Shown here: positions 42,783-49,993 of the stretch, piece by piece
Layout of the letters: the number at the start of each line of letters is the position of its first letter
Position numbering within the stretch: position 1 is the first letter of the stretch
From: Brachybacterium phenoliresistens
Lineage (GTDB): Bacteria; Actinomycetota; Actinomycetes; Actinomycetales; Dermabacteraceae
Direction of reading: 5' to 3'
Assembly: GCF_000576425.1 (NCBI RefSeq)
Contig: NZ_KK069991.1
Location: forward strand, 306,953 to 370,952
DNA length: 64,000 bases
Notes under the pieces: model-generated
What the model saw: only the letters and a program-made list of their open reading frames with translations
Databases searched by the model: none
What the model was told of the DNA's origin: nothing
Position numbers and translations under genes: made by a program

Positions 42783-45272
42783 TCAGCCGCGGCCGCGCCC
42801 CGGACGGCCGTCGGCCTTCCCGGCCACGTCGATGTCGCCCATCACGATGCCGCGGCCGTTGGTCGCGATGTAGACGCGGCCGAACACGTCCGGGTCGCCG
42901 GTGATGGCGAAGCCGGTGCGGCCCCACTGGTGCTGGTCGTCGTTGATGCGCGTCCACCCGGCCCCGCCGTCGATCGAGCGGAAGATGCCGCGCACCCCGT
43001 CGCGCTCGCCGGAGACGTAGACCGCGGGCGTGCTCGCCCCGGGCGCCGCCTTGCCGAAGCCGACCGCATCGGCCGCGTCGAAGCCGGGCAGCGCGCTCCA
43101 GGTGTCCCCGCCGTCGCGGGAGCGGAACAGGCCGTACGGCTCGCCCTCGGCGCCGCCGGCGAGCCAGACCTCGCCCTCGGCCCCGGGCACGGCGCCGAAG
43201 CGCACCTCGCCCCGGACGGGCAGGGCGGCCGATGCCCCGGGGGCATCTCCCGCGCCGGCCCCGGCGCTCGCGGCGAAGCTCGCCCCGCCGTCGTGGGAGG
43301 TGAGGAACGTGCCCTCGCTCCAGGCGTACACCCGCTGCGGATCGACCCGATCCGCCTCCACGCGCGCCGCGCCGGAGATCCCGGCCGAGGCCGTCCAGGT
43401 GGCCCCGCCATCGGTGCTGACCTGCACGCCGATGCCGGGGACGGACCACACGATCCGGCCGCCGTCCGCCGTGACGGCCACCAGGCCCGGGCCCTGCGCC
43501 CCCTCGACCGGGGAGCCCGCGGCCCAGCTGCCGCCGGCGTCGCGGGAGACGGCCACGCGGTGCACGCCGGAGCCGTCGGTGCCCGCCCGCACGAGCACCT
43601 CCGGGGCGGCGCCGGCCGCATCGACGCTGGTGGAGCCGCCCATGTACGGGTCGGTGATCATGCCGGGGACCGTGTCGACGTCCTCGTGGACGAAGCCGCC
43701 CAGGTCCAGCATCGCCGAGAGCACGTCGACCTCGCCCTCCGGGGCGACGAGGTCCTGGATCGCGGTCTCCTCGATGCCCTGTGCCTGGGCGCTGATCCGC
43801 ACGGTGCCGCCCTCCTCGTCCCAGGCGGTGAGGTTCTCGGTGCGGTAGATCGTCGCCCCCGTGCCGTACATGGCCTCGTCGGGGTCGTGGGGGTTGATCT
43901 CGAAGGACTCCGCCATCCAGCCGAGCTTCGGCGAGGGCTCCGCCCCGGCGACGGGCTCGGAGGGCTGCGCCCCGAAGGTCAGCCACGGGGCGCGGGAGAT
44001 GTCCTGGGTGTAGCGGCGTTCCAGGACGCTCTCGCCGTCCTGCCCTGTCGTGTAGTCCCAGATCGGCGTCCAGGTCTCGCCGCGGTCGGTGCTGCGGAAG
44101 ATGAGGATGTCCGGCCACCACTGGATCTGGGTGGTCACCATGAGGGTGTCGGGGTCGGAGGCGTCCACGCTCAGCCCGGAGAAGCCGAAGTCCCCGCCGA
44201 CGGGGCGCTGCGGCGGGGTGATGTCGCTCCAGGTGCCGTCGTCGATCGAGTAGCGCCACACCTCGCCGTCGGAGCCGTCGTAGGGACCGGCCGTGTTCGA
44301 GGTGGTGAGGTACAGGCTGCCGCTGGCCTCGTCGATGACGCCCTTGTGGGGGAGGAAGCCGGTGGGGGCGCCGGGGACGGGGGCCCAGGTTTCGCCGCCG
44401 TCGTCGGAGCGGTACAGGATGTCCTCGGTGTCGGCGACGGCGGTGAAGATCGTCCGCGAGCCCTCGCCGGCGACGGCGCCGCGGGTGTCGAAGGCCGTCC
44501 ACAGCACGCCCACGTTCTGCGTCTCGTAGCTCCACTCGCTGCCGGGCACCGGCACGAAGTCCCCGGCGTTGGGGAAGGACTCGACCTCCGCCCAGGTGAC
44601 GCCCGCGTCGGTCGATCGCCACAGGCCGTTGCCGCCCTCGGCGCCGAAGTACAGGGTGTCGGGGTCCATCGGGTCGATCTGCAGGCGCTCGCCGATGCCG
44701 CGCCCGGGCATGTTCCCGCCGACCTTGAACGGCAGCTCGGTCGCCTGCCAGGTCTCGCCGTGGTCCTCGGAGCGCAGGATCGCGCCGTGGTCCGGGTCCC
44801 ACTCGTTGGTGTACATCCCCACCGCGGCGTAGACCCGCTCGGTGCGCACGGGGTCGGTGGCCAGGCTGAGGACGCCGTTGCGGTTCCAGTCGTCCCAGCC
44901 CACATGGTCCAGCAGCGGCACCCAGCGGTCGGCCTCGCGGTCCAGGCGGTAGGCCCCGCCGATGTCGGTGCGCGCGTACACCAGCCCGTCCTCGGTGGGG
45001 TTGTAGATGATGCCGGGGACGAAGCCGCCGCCCTCGATCTGGACGTTCCCCCAGGTGTAGCCGGCGACGGCGGGGCGCGAGGGCGCCGGGTCGCGGGGGC
45101 CCGGCCGCAGCGGAGAGGTGAGGCCGGCGGTCGTCACCGGGGTCGTTCCGGCGGGGCGGGCGCCGGGCGCATCGGCCGCGGCGGGCAGGCCCGCGAGGCA
45201 CAGCGGCAGGAGCGCCGAGGCCGCGAGGATCGAAGCGCTTCGCTTCGGGGCAGAGGGGAGGGATCGGTGCAC
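42783..45272 (-). CDS. secreted GH74-type glycoside hydrolase (xyloglucanase-like)
   Basis: An 829-residue secreted protein. A Sec signal (KRSASILAASALLPLCLAGLPAAADA) precedes two seven-bladed propellers rich in Asp-boxes (RSEDHGETW, RSTDAGVTW, RSDDGGETW, RSTDRGETW, STDGGATW, RSRDGGDTW). The opening TWGNVQIEGGGFVPGIIYNP, ARTDIGGAYR and HVGWDDWNRNGVLSLATDP closely follow GH74 endo-xyloglucanases, where the DIGGAYR Asp is one of the catalytic acids. It should attack plant xyloglucan outside the cell. GTG 45272 has AAGGAG six nt upstream. No carbohydrate-binding module or anchor is seen. Two identical LacI-type palindromes lie in and upstream of its 5' end. Confidence 0.87.
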   Translation of the reverse strand: MHRSLPSAPKRSASILAASALLPLCLAGLPAAADAPGARPAGTTPVTTAGLTSPLRPGPRDPAPSRPAVAGYTWGNVQIEGGGFVPGIIYNPTEDGLVYARTDIGGAYRLDREADRWVPLLDHVGWDDWNRNGVLSLATDPVRTERVYAAVGMYTNEWDPDHGAILRSEDHGETWQATELPFKVGGNMPGRGIGERLQIDPMDPDTLYFGAEGGNGLWRSTDAGVTWAEVESFPNAGDFVPVPGSEWSYETQNVGVLWTAFDTRGAVAGEGSRTIFTAVADTEDILYRSDDGGETWAPVPGAPTGFLPHKGVIDEASGSLYLTTSNTAGPYDGSDGEVWRYSIDDGTWSDITPPQRPVGGDFGFSGLSVDASDPDTLMVTTQIQWWPDILIFRSTDRGETWTPIWDYTTGQDGESVLERRYTQDISRAPWLTFGAQPSEPVAGAEPSPKLGWMAESFEINPHDPDEAMYGTGATIYRTENLTAWDEEGGTVRISAQAQGIEETAIQDLVAPEGEVDVLSAMLDLGGFVHEDVDTVPGMITDPYMGGSTSVDAAGAAPEVLVRAGTDGSGVHRVAVSRDAGGSWAAGSPVEGAQGPGLVAVTADGGRIVWSVPGIGVQVSTDGGATWTASAGISGAARVEADRVDPQRVYAWSEGTFLTSHDGGASFAASAGAGAGDAPGASAALPVRGEVRFGAVPGAEGEVWLAGGAEGEPYGLFRSRDGGDTWSALPGFDAADAVGFGKAAPGASTPAVYVSGERDGVRGIFRSIDGGAGWTRINDDQHQWGRTGFAITGDPDVFGRVYIATNGRGIVMGDIDVAGKADGRPGRGRG
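45231..45242. promoter_or_regulatory. LacI-type palindrome inside the GH74 5' coding region
   Basis: CGAAGCGCTTCG, a perfect 12-bp palindrome in the signal-peptide codons. It needs codons such as CGA and GCT, which are rarely used here, suggesting selection for the site itself. Confidence 0.55.
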
Positions 45273-45408
45273 CACGCACTCCTTCGTGAGGGAACATCTC
45301 CAGGTCATGGCCGCCCTGATGAGGAGTCAGGGCCGATGGGGCCTGCAGCGGCAGGCGGCCGACGTCCGGTTCACGTCCACTGTGACTCGGATGACACGGG
45401 ACACTAGT

Positions 45409-45420
45409 CGAAGCGCTTCG
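45409..45420. promoter_or_regulatory. LacI-type palindrome in the GH74/Nudix spacer
   Basis: Second identical CGAAGCGCTTCG, 178 bp from the first, both within TCGAAGCGCTTCGC. The core resembles operators of LacI-family sugar regulators of actinobacteria (alternating purine/pyrimidine with central GCGC). Confidence 0.6.
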
Positions 45421-45448
45421 CCTGCGCCAGGGGTCCCCGGTCCCCGGG

Positions 45449-45454
45449 TAGGGT
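45449..45454 (+). promoter_or_regulatory. -10 box of leaderless promoter for the Nudix gene
   Basis: TAGGGT is 6 nt before ATG 45461, with no ribosome site. Confidence 0.55.
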
Positions 45455-45460
45455 CCGGGC

Positions 45461-45943
45461 ATGGTCGCGCACCCCGCCCTGATCCCCGCCTCCTACGTCT
45501 ACCTGCGCCGGCGCGGCGACGGCGGCCGGGTCGAGGTGCTGCTCCAGCAGCGCGCGAACACCGGCTACCGCGACGGGCACTGGGTGGCCGGCGCCGCCGG
45601 GCACGTGGACCTCGGCGAGGCCGCCCGGCACGCCGCCGTGCGCGAGGCCCGCGAGGAGCTGGGGGTGCGGATCGCCCCGGAGGACCTCGCCCTGCTGACC
45701 GTCATGCAGCGCACCGACGGCACCGACGCCCCGATCGAGCAGCGGGTGGACTGGTTCTGGTGCGCGGACCGCTGGGAGGGCGAGCCCCGCATCGTCGAGC
45801 CCCACAAGTGCGCGGGCCTGGACTGGTTCGCGCTGGATGCGCTGCCCGCGCCGATCCCGGACTACGAGCGCCACGTGATCGCCGCCCTCGGCGGTGCCCC
45901 GCTCGACCTCGACTCGACCTGGAGGCACCGCGCGGAGCCCTGA
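45461..45943 (+). CDS. Nudix hydrolase
   Basis: A 160-residue hydrolase of nucleoside-diphosphate-linked compounds. The complete Nudix box runs from Gly47 to Val69 (GHVDLGEAARHAAV then REAREELGV), with Glu53, Arg61 and the metal-binding EE pair in place. The rest is a single Nudix fold; the substrate is not deducible. Probably leaderless. It is read in the same direction as the adenosine deaminase 61 bp downstream. Confidence 0.9.
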   Translation: MVAHPALIPASYVYLRRRGDGGRVEVLLQQRANTGYRDGHWVAGAAGHVDLGEAARHAAVREAREELGVRIAPEDLALLTVMQRTDGTDAPIEQRVDWFWCADRWEGEPRIVEPHKCAGLDWFALDALPAPIPDYERHVIAALGGAPLDLDSTWRHRAEP

Positions 45944-46004
45944 GCGGCCGATGGCAGACTGGACCCCCGCCCTCGCCGACCCCATGCCCCCGCCAGGAGA
46001 GCCC

Positions 46005-47150
46005 ATGCCGCTGCCCCTCGAGTCCCTGCGCGCCCTGCCGAAGGTCGTGCTCCACGACCATCTCGACGGCGGTCTGCGCCCGCAGACCGTGCTGGACCTG
46101 TGCCGTGAGCAGGGGATCCTCCCGCCCTCGGCCGATGCTCCCGACCGGTCCGCACCCGCGGCGGGATCTGCCGCAGGCGGCGGCGAGGCCGAGGGCCCGG
46201 CGGACGCGGTCGCCCGCTGGTTCGCCGAGTCCGCCGACTCCGGCTCCCTCGAGCGGTACCTCGCGACGTTCTCCCGCACCCTCGAGCTCATGCAGACCGC
46301 CCCCGCGCTGCGGCGGATCGCCCGCGAGTTCGTGGAGGACATGGTCGCCGACGGCGTCGTCTACGCCGAGACCCGCTGGGCGCCGATGCAGCACCTGGCC
46401 GGCGGCCTCACCCTCGCCGAGGCGGTCGACGCCGTCCAGGCCGGGCTCGAGGAGGGCATGGCCGCCGCGCGCGCCGCCGGCCGGCCCCTCCTCGTCGGCC
46501 AGCTGCTGTGCTTCCTGCGCCACCTCCCGGCGGACCCGGAGCTCGTCGACGTCGCCGCCGCCCGCCGCGAGCAGGGCGTGTGGGGCGTGGACCTCGCCGG
46601 GCCCGAGCTCGGCTTCCCCGCCGCCCCGTTCCGGGAGCAGTTCGCCCGGGCCCGGGAGACCGGGCTGCGCGTGACGGTCCACGCCGGGGAGGCCGATGGC
46701 CTCGCCTCGATCCGCGATGCCCTCGACAGCGGCGCCGAACGGCTGGGCCACGGCGTGCGGCTGGCCGAGGACCTCTCGGCGGAGGGGCGGCCGGGCCCGA
46801 TCGCCTCCCGGGTGCGGGAGGACGGGATCTGCCTCGAGGTCTGCCCCAGCTCCAACCTGCAGACCGGCGCGGCGCAGACGATGGCCGCGCATCCCGCCGA
46901 CGCCCTGCTGCGCGCCGGGATCCCGCTGTCGATCAGCTCCGACAACCGCCTCATGAGCCGGACCTGCACCAGCCGTGAGCTCGCCCGGCTCGCCGAGGCC
47001 TTCGACTGGTCCCTCGAGGACGTCCGTCGCACGGTCCTGACCGGCCTCGACGCGGGGTTCGGCCCGGAGGCCGCGCGGCGCGCGCTGCGGGAGGACGTCG
47101 TACTCCCCGCCTTCGCGGCCGCACAGCCGGGACGGGGCGGGCAGGAGTAG
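46005..47150 (+). CDS. add: adenosine deaminase
   Basis: A 381-residue metal-dependent TIM-barrel deaminase converting adenosine to inosine. Zinc and catalytic residues are visible: HDH at residues 17-19 (LPKVVLHDHLDGGLRP), HAGE at about 226-229, ERLGHGVRL and the Asp in ISSDNRLMS. The HDHLDGG opening is that of actinobacterial adenosine deaminases. An insertion rich in Ala/Gly near residues 45-65 is probably a loop. ATG 46005 has AGGAGAG upstream, preferred over ATG 45951 and ATG 45984. It likely shares purine-salvage duty with the preceding Nudix protein. Confidence 0.92.
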   Translation: MPLPLESLRALPKVVLHDHLDGGLRPQTVLDLCREQGILPPSADAPDRSAPAAGSAAGGGEAEGPADAVARWFAESADSGSLERYLATFSRTLELMQTAPALRRIAREFVEDMVADGVVYAETRWAPMQHLAGGLTLAEAVDAVQAGLEEGMAAARAAGRPLLVGQLLCFLRHLPADPELVDVAAARREQGVWGVDLAGPELGFPAAPFREQFARARETGLRVTVHAGEADGLASIRDALDSGAERLGHGVRLAEDLSAEGRPGPIASRVREDGICLEVCPSSNLQTGAAQTMAAHPADALLRAGIPLSISSDNRLMSRTCTSRELARLAEAFDWSLEDVRRTVLTGLDAGFGPEAARRALREDVVLPAFAAAQPGRGGQE

Positions 47151-47205
47151 CGGCCGGAGCAGGAGCAGCCCACGGACTGCTCTGCGCGGCCGGGGCGCGG
47201 GGCGC

Positions 47206-47703
47206 TCAGCGGGGGAGCGCCGCCTCGATGGCTTCGATGACCTCCGGCGCATCCGGCGTGACCTTCGGCCGGAACCGGGTCACGGACCCATCGGCCGTGA
47301 CCAGGAACTTCTCGAAGTTCCACTGGACCGGGCCGGCGGTGCCCTCGGCGTCCGGGACCTGCGTGAGCGCCCGGTAGAGCGGGTGCGCGTCCTCGCCGCC
47401 CACCTCGATCTTGTCGAGGATCGGGAAGGAGACGCCCCAGGTGGTCGAGCAGTACTCGAGGATCTCCTCGATGGTGCCGGGCTCCTGGCCCATGAACTGG
47501 TTGCAGGGGAAGCCCAGCACCGTCAGGCCCCGCGGGCCGTAGTCACGCTGCAGCTGCTCGAGCTGCGCGTACTGCGGCGTGAGGCCGCACCGCGAGGCGA
47601 CGTTGACGATCAGGACCGGCCCGCCGGCGTAGTCCTGCAGGGTCCGCGTCGCGCCCTGCGCGTCGGCGAACTCGATGCCGGTCAGGTCGGTGCTCTCGCT
47701 CAT
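47206..47703 (-). CDS. glutathione peroxidase family protein
   Basis: A 165-residue thioredoxin-fold peroxidase. The catalytic Cys39 is in VNVASRCGLTPQY, Gln69 in LGFPCNQF and Trp128-Asn129 in VQWNFEKFLV, the complete tetrad. Actinobacteria usually lack glutathione, so thioredoxin or mycothiol is the probable reductant. GGGGAG precedes ATG 47703. Convergent with add (55 bp). Confidence 0.93.
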   Translation of the reverse strand: MSESTDLTGIEFADAQGATRTLQDYAGGPVLIVNVASRCGLTPQYAQLEQLQRDYGPRGLTVLGFPCNQFMGQEPGTIEEILEYCSTTWGVSFPILDKIEVGGEDAHPLYRALTQVPDAEGTAGPVQWNFEKFLVTADGSVTRFRPKVTPDAPEVIEAIEAALPR

Positions 47704-47819
47704 CGGTGCTCTCCCCTCATGCCGCCGTGCGGCGCGCTCTCGTGTGCGCCCAGACTACGGCCGCCGGCCTGCGCGGCGGCCGGGCGCGGGCGGAGCCGGT
47801 CCGGCGCCGGCCGCTGTCG

Positions 47820-48785
47820 TCAGGCGCTGACGGCCTCGGCCCGGTAGGCGCTCGGCCGGACGCCGTGCTCCCGGTGAAAGGCCGTGCTCAGCGCGAAGGC
47901 GCTCGAGTAGCCGACCTGCCGGGCGATCGTCTCGAGGGTGTCCTCGCCCTCGCGCAGCATGTCCGCGGCCAGGCACAGCCGCCACCCGGTGAGGTAGGCG
48001 ATGGGGGACTCCCCGAGCAGGTCGCGGAAGCGGCGGGCGAACGCGGCGCGGGAGACCTGCGCCCGATCCGCCAGGGACGCCACCGTGTGCGGCAGCTCCG
48101 GACTGCCGTGGATCTCCTCCAGCGCAGGGCCGACCACCGGGTCCGCCGCCGCGGAGAACCAGGCCGGTGCCGCCGCGCCGTCGGGGGCGTCCTCCGGGTG
48201 GGCGAGCCCGTCGCGCAGCGCCCCGATGAGCACCAGGTCCAGCAGGCGGTCCAGCACGGCCTGCTGCCCGGGCTCGTCACGGCGCAGCTCCTCCTCGAGC
48301 AGGTCCATCGGCGCGCGGCTCCGGCGCTCCGCCGGCACTACCAGCACGCGCGGAAGGCCGCCCAGCAGGCGCCGCGTGAGCCGCCCCGTCGCGGCGAACG
48401 ACCCCGTGAACAGGGCGTGCTCGGCGTCCAGGCGATCCCCGCAGGCGCGCGTCGCCAGCCCGATCTCGCTCTCGGGCAGCGCCGCGCCGTGCGCATCGGT
48501 GCATGATCCATCGGCCAGGCACACGTACCGGGGAGGCGCGGGGGAGTCCGGATCGCTGGTCACCGAGAACGCGCGCGGCCCGGTGACGACGGCGAGGTCC
48601 CGCGGGGCCAGGAGCCGCGGCGGGCCGTCCCCGGTCTCGAGCCAGGCGCTGCCGCGCAGCATCGTCACCACGGTCATGGTCGCGCCCTCGTCCAGGCGGA
48701 TCCGCCACGGCGGGGTGAGCAGGTTCGTGCCCAGCAGCGCACCCGAGGCGCGGATGCGCTCGATCAGGCGGGTCAGAGCGTCCAT
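47820..48785 (-). CDS. AraC family regulator with cupin_6 domain
   Basis: A 321-residue regulator. The N-terminal cupin-like domain (LLTPPWRIRLDEGATMTVVTMLRGSAWL, LLAPRDLAVVTGPRAF) is the type found in AraC proteins next to oxidoreductases. The C-terminal double helix-turn-helix is intact (SLADRAQVSRAAFARRFRDLLGESPIAYLTGWRL, IARQVGYSSAFALSTAFHREHGVRPSAYR). Probably leaderless from ATG 48785. Divergent from the quinone-reductase-type gene, 81 bp apart; this pairing is common and suggests direct control. Confidence 0.9.
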   Translation of the reverse strand: MDALTRLIERIRASGALLGTNLLTPPWRIRLDEGATMTVVTMLRGSAWLETGDGPPRLLAPRDLAVVTGPRAFSVTSDPDSPAPPRYVCLADGSCTDAHGAALPESEIGLATRACGDRLDAEHALFTGSFAATGRLTRRLLGGLPRVLVVPAERRSRAPMDLLEEELRRDEPGQQAVLDRLLDLVLIGALRDGLAHPEDAPDGAAAPAWFSAAADPVVGPALEEIHGSPELPHTVASLADRAQVSRAAFARRFRDLLGESPIAYLTGWRLCLAADMLREGEDTLETIARQVGYSSAFALSTAFHREHGVRPSAYRAEAVSA

Positions 48786-48791
48786 GCCCCC

Positions 48792-48797
48792 AGCGTA
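48792..48797 (-). promoter_or_regulatory. -10 box of leaderless promoter for the AraC gene
   Basis: TACGCT on the minus strand, 6 nt before ATG 48785. Confidence 0.5.
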
Positions 48798-48813
48798 GAC
48801 GCTCGCGCATCGC

Positions 48814-48844
48814 TGCGAGATTCTGCGATATTCAGCGTCTCGCA
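48814..48844. promoter_or_regulatory. inverted repeat in the AraC/oxidoreductase spacer
   Basis: TGCGAGA (48814-48820) and TCTCGCA (48838-48844) separated by 17 nt, centred in the divergent spacer. Candidate site for the AraC-type regulator. Confidence 0.4.
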
Positions 48845-48866
48845 TCGTGCTGGTTGGCTGGGTCGC

Positions 48867-49742
48867 ATGACGACGACGAACACCCCGACGACGAACACCC
48901 CCTCGACCCCCGGACACGCCGCCTCGCCCGACCTCGCCCCGGCGCTGCTCGCCCACGCCCCGACCCCCGGCACCTCGCTGTGGGTGCATGCGCACCCGCA
49001 GGAAGGGTCCTTCAACGACCAGCTGTTCCGCGCCGGCACGGCGGCGCTCGCCCGTCGCGGCGAGGTGCTCCGCAGCGACCTGTACCGGCAGGGCTTCGAC
49101 CCGGTGCTGCGCACGCAGGACGCCGGCGACCGCGCGACCGAGGCCGGGAACCTGGCCACCCGGATCGCGCAGGCCCATGCCGCCGGGCAGATCCCCGAGC
49201 CCGTGCGCGAGGAGCAGCGCAAGCTCGCCGCCGCCGATCTGCTGGTCCTCCAGTTCCCGCTGTGGTGGTACGGCACGCCGGCCATCCTCAAGGGGTGGCT
49301 GGACCGCGTGCTCACCGAGGGCTTCGCCTACGGCGACATGGACCCGGAGCTCGCGGTGCCGCGGCGCTACGGGGACGGCGGCCTCGCCGGCCGGCGGGCG
49401 CTGGTGGTGGTCACGGCGGGGGAGGACCCTGCCTCCATCGGCCCGCGCGGGATCAGCGGGGACATCGAGTCGCTGCTGTTCCCGCTCACCCACGGCACGC
49501 TCTGGTACGTGGGCATCGAGGTGCTGGACATCCACCTCGTCACCGATGCCGACGCGCTCGGGGCCGAGGGCGTCGCGCACGAGGTCGACCGGCTGCGGGA
49601 GCGCCTGGCCGGGATCGACGCCGAGCGGCCGGTCCCCTTCCGGTCCCTGCGCGAGGGCGACTACCGGGGCACCCGCGCGCTGCGCGAGGACCTGCTGCCC
49701 GGGCGCGTCGACCTCGGGATCCATCGGCAGATCGCCCGCTGA
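48867..49742 (+). CDS. NAD(P)H-dependent flavodoxin-fold oxidoreductase (quinone-reductase type)
   Basis: A 291-residue enzyme of the NQO1/MdaB fold. FMN/FAD-binding features: VHAHPQEGSFNDQLFRAG, then LLVLQFPLWWYGTPAILKGWLDRVLTEGFAY, characteristic of the family, and ALVVVTAGEDP. It should reduce quinones or similar electrophiles by two-electron transfer. The first 30 residues are a Thr/Pro-rich extension made of two short repeats (TTNTP) without family match, so a start further inside is possible. The gene opposite encodes its likely AraC-type regulator. Confidence 0.88.
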   Translation: MTTTNTPTTNTPSTPGHAASPDLAPALLAHAPTPGTSLWVHAHPQEGSFNDQLFRAGTAALARRGEVLRSDLYRQGFDPVLRTQDAGDRATEAGNLATRIAQAHAAGQIPEPVREEQRKLAAADLLVLQFPLWWYGTPAILKGWLDRVLTEGFAYGDMDPELAVPRRYGDGGLAGRRALVVVTAGEDPASIGPRGISGDIESLLFPLTHGTLWYVGIEVLDIHLVTDADALGAEGVAHEVDRLRERLAGIDAERPVPFRSLREGDYRGTRALREDLLPGRVDLGIHRQIAR

Positions 49743-49836
49743 GCAGCGGCCCCGCGGCCCCGCGAGGGTGCCGAGGGATCCGCGCGATGCGGCGCACCGC
49801 CCCGCTCCGGCCCCGACCGCCGGCGCGGGGCGGTGC

Positions 49837-49842
49837 TACCCT
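49837..49842 (+). promoter_or_regulatory. -10 box upstream of the mini-ORF and PheS-like gene
   Basis: TACCCT is 8 nt before ATG 49851. It would give a leaderless 18-codon ORF and a transcript leader of about 145 nt for the PheS-like gene. Confidence 0.45.
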
Positions 49843-49850
49843 TCCGGACC

Positions 49851-49907
49851 ATGAGGCGCATGCAGCGATTTCCCGACCCCCGGCCGATGACGGCCGCGGG
49901 GTCCTGA
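49851..49907 (+). CDS. possible leaderless leader peptide (18 aa)
   Basis: Reads MRRMQRFPDPRPMTAAGS then stop. It has no ribosome site but lies 8 nt after TACCCT, as leaderless actinobacterial leader peptides do. It has one Phe codon, TTT, a codon almost avoided in this GC-rich DNA, and it contains the octamer GGCCGATG. It may be a control peptide for the downstream PheS-like gene, a functional small peptide, or chance. Confidence 0.35.
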   Translation: MRRMQRFPDPRPMTAAGS

Positions 49908-49918
49908 TGCTGCGCTGA

Positions 49919-49982
49919 GCAGGCGCCGGGTCCGCGCAGGCACGGCCGGGGGAGCACCCGCCCCGATCGGACCGCTTCCTGC
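49919..49982 (+). promoter_or_regulatory. possible folded leader in front of the PheS-like gene
   Basis: Nested pairings: GCAGG (49919-49923) with CCTGC (49978-49982), and GGTCCG (49929-49934) with CGGACC (49968-49973). The outer pair abuts the ribosome site CAGGAG, so folding could limit translation. Confidence 0.35.
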
Positions 49983-49993
49983 AGGAGACCCTC

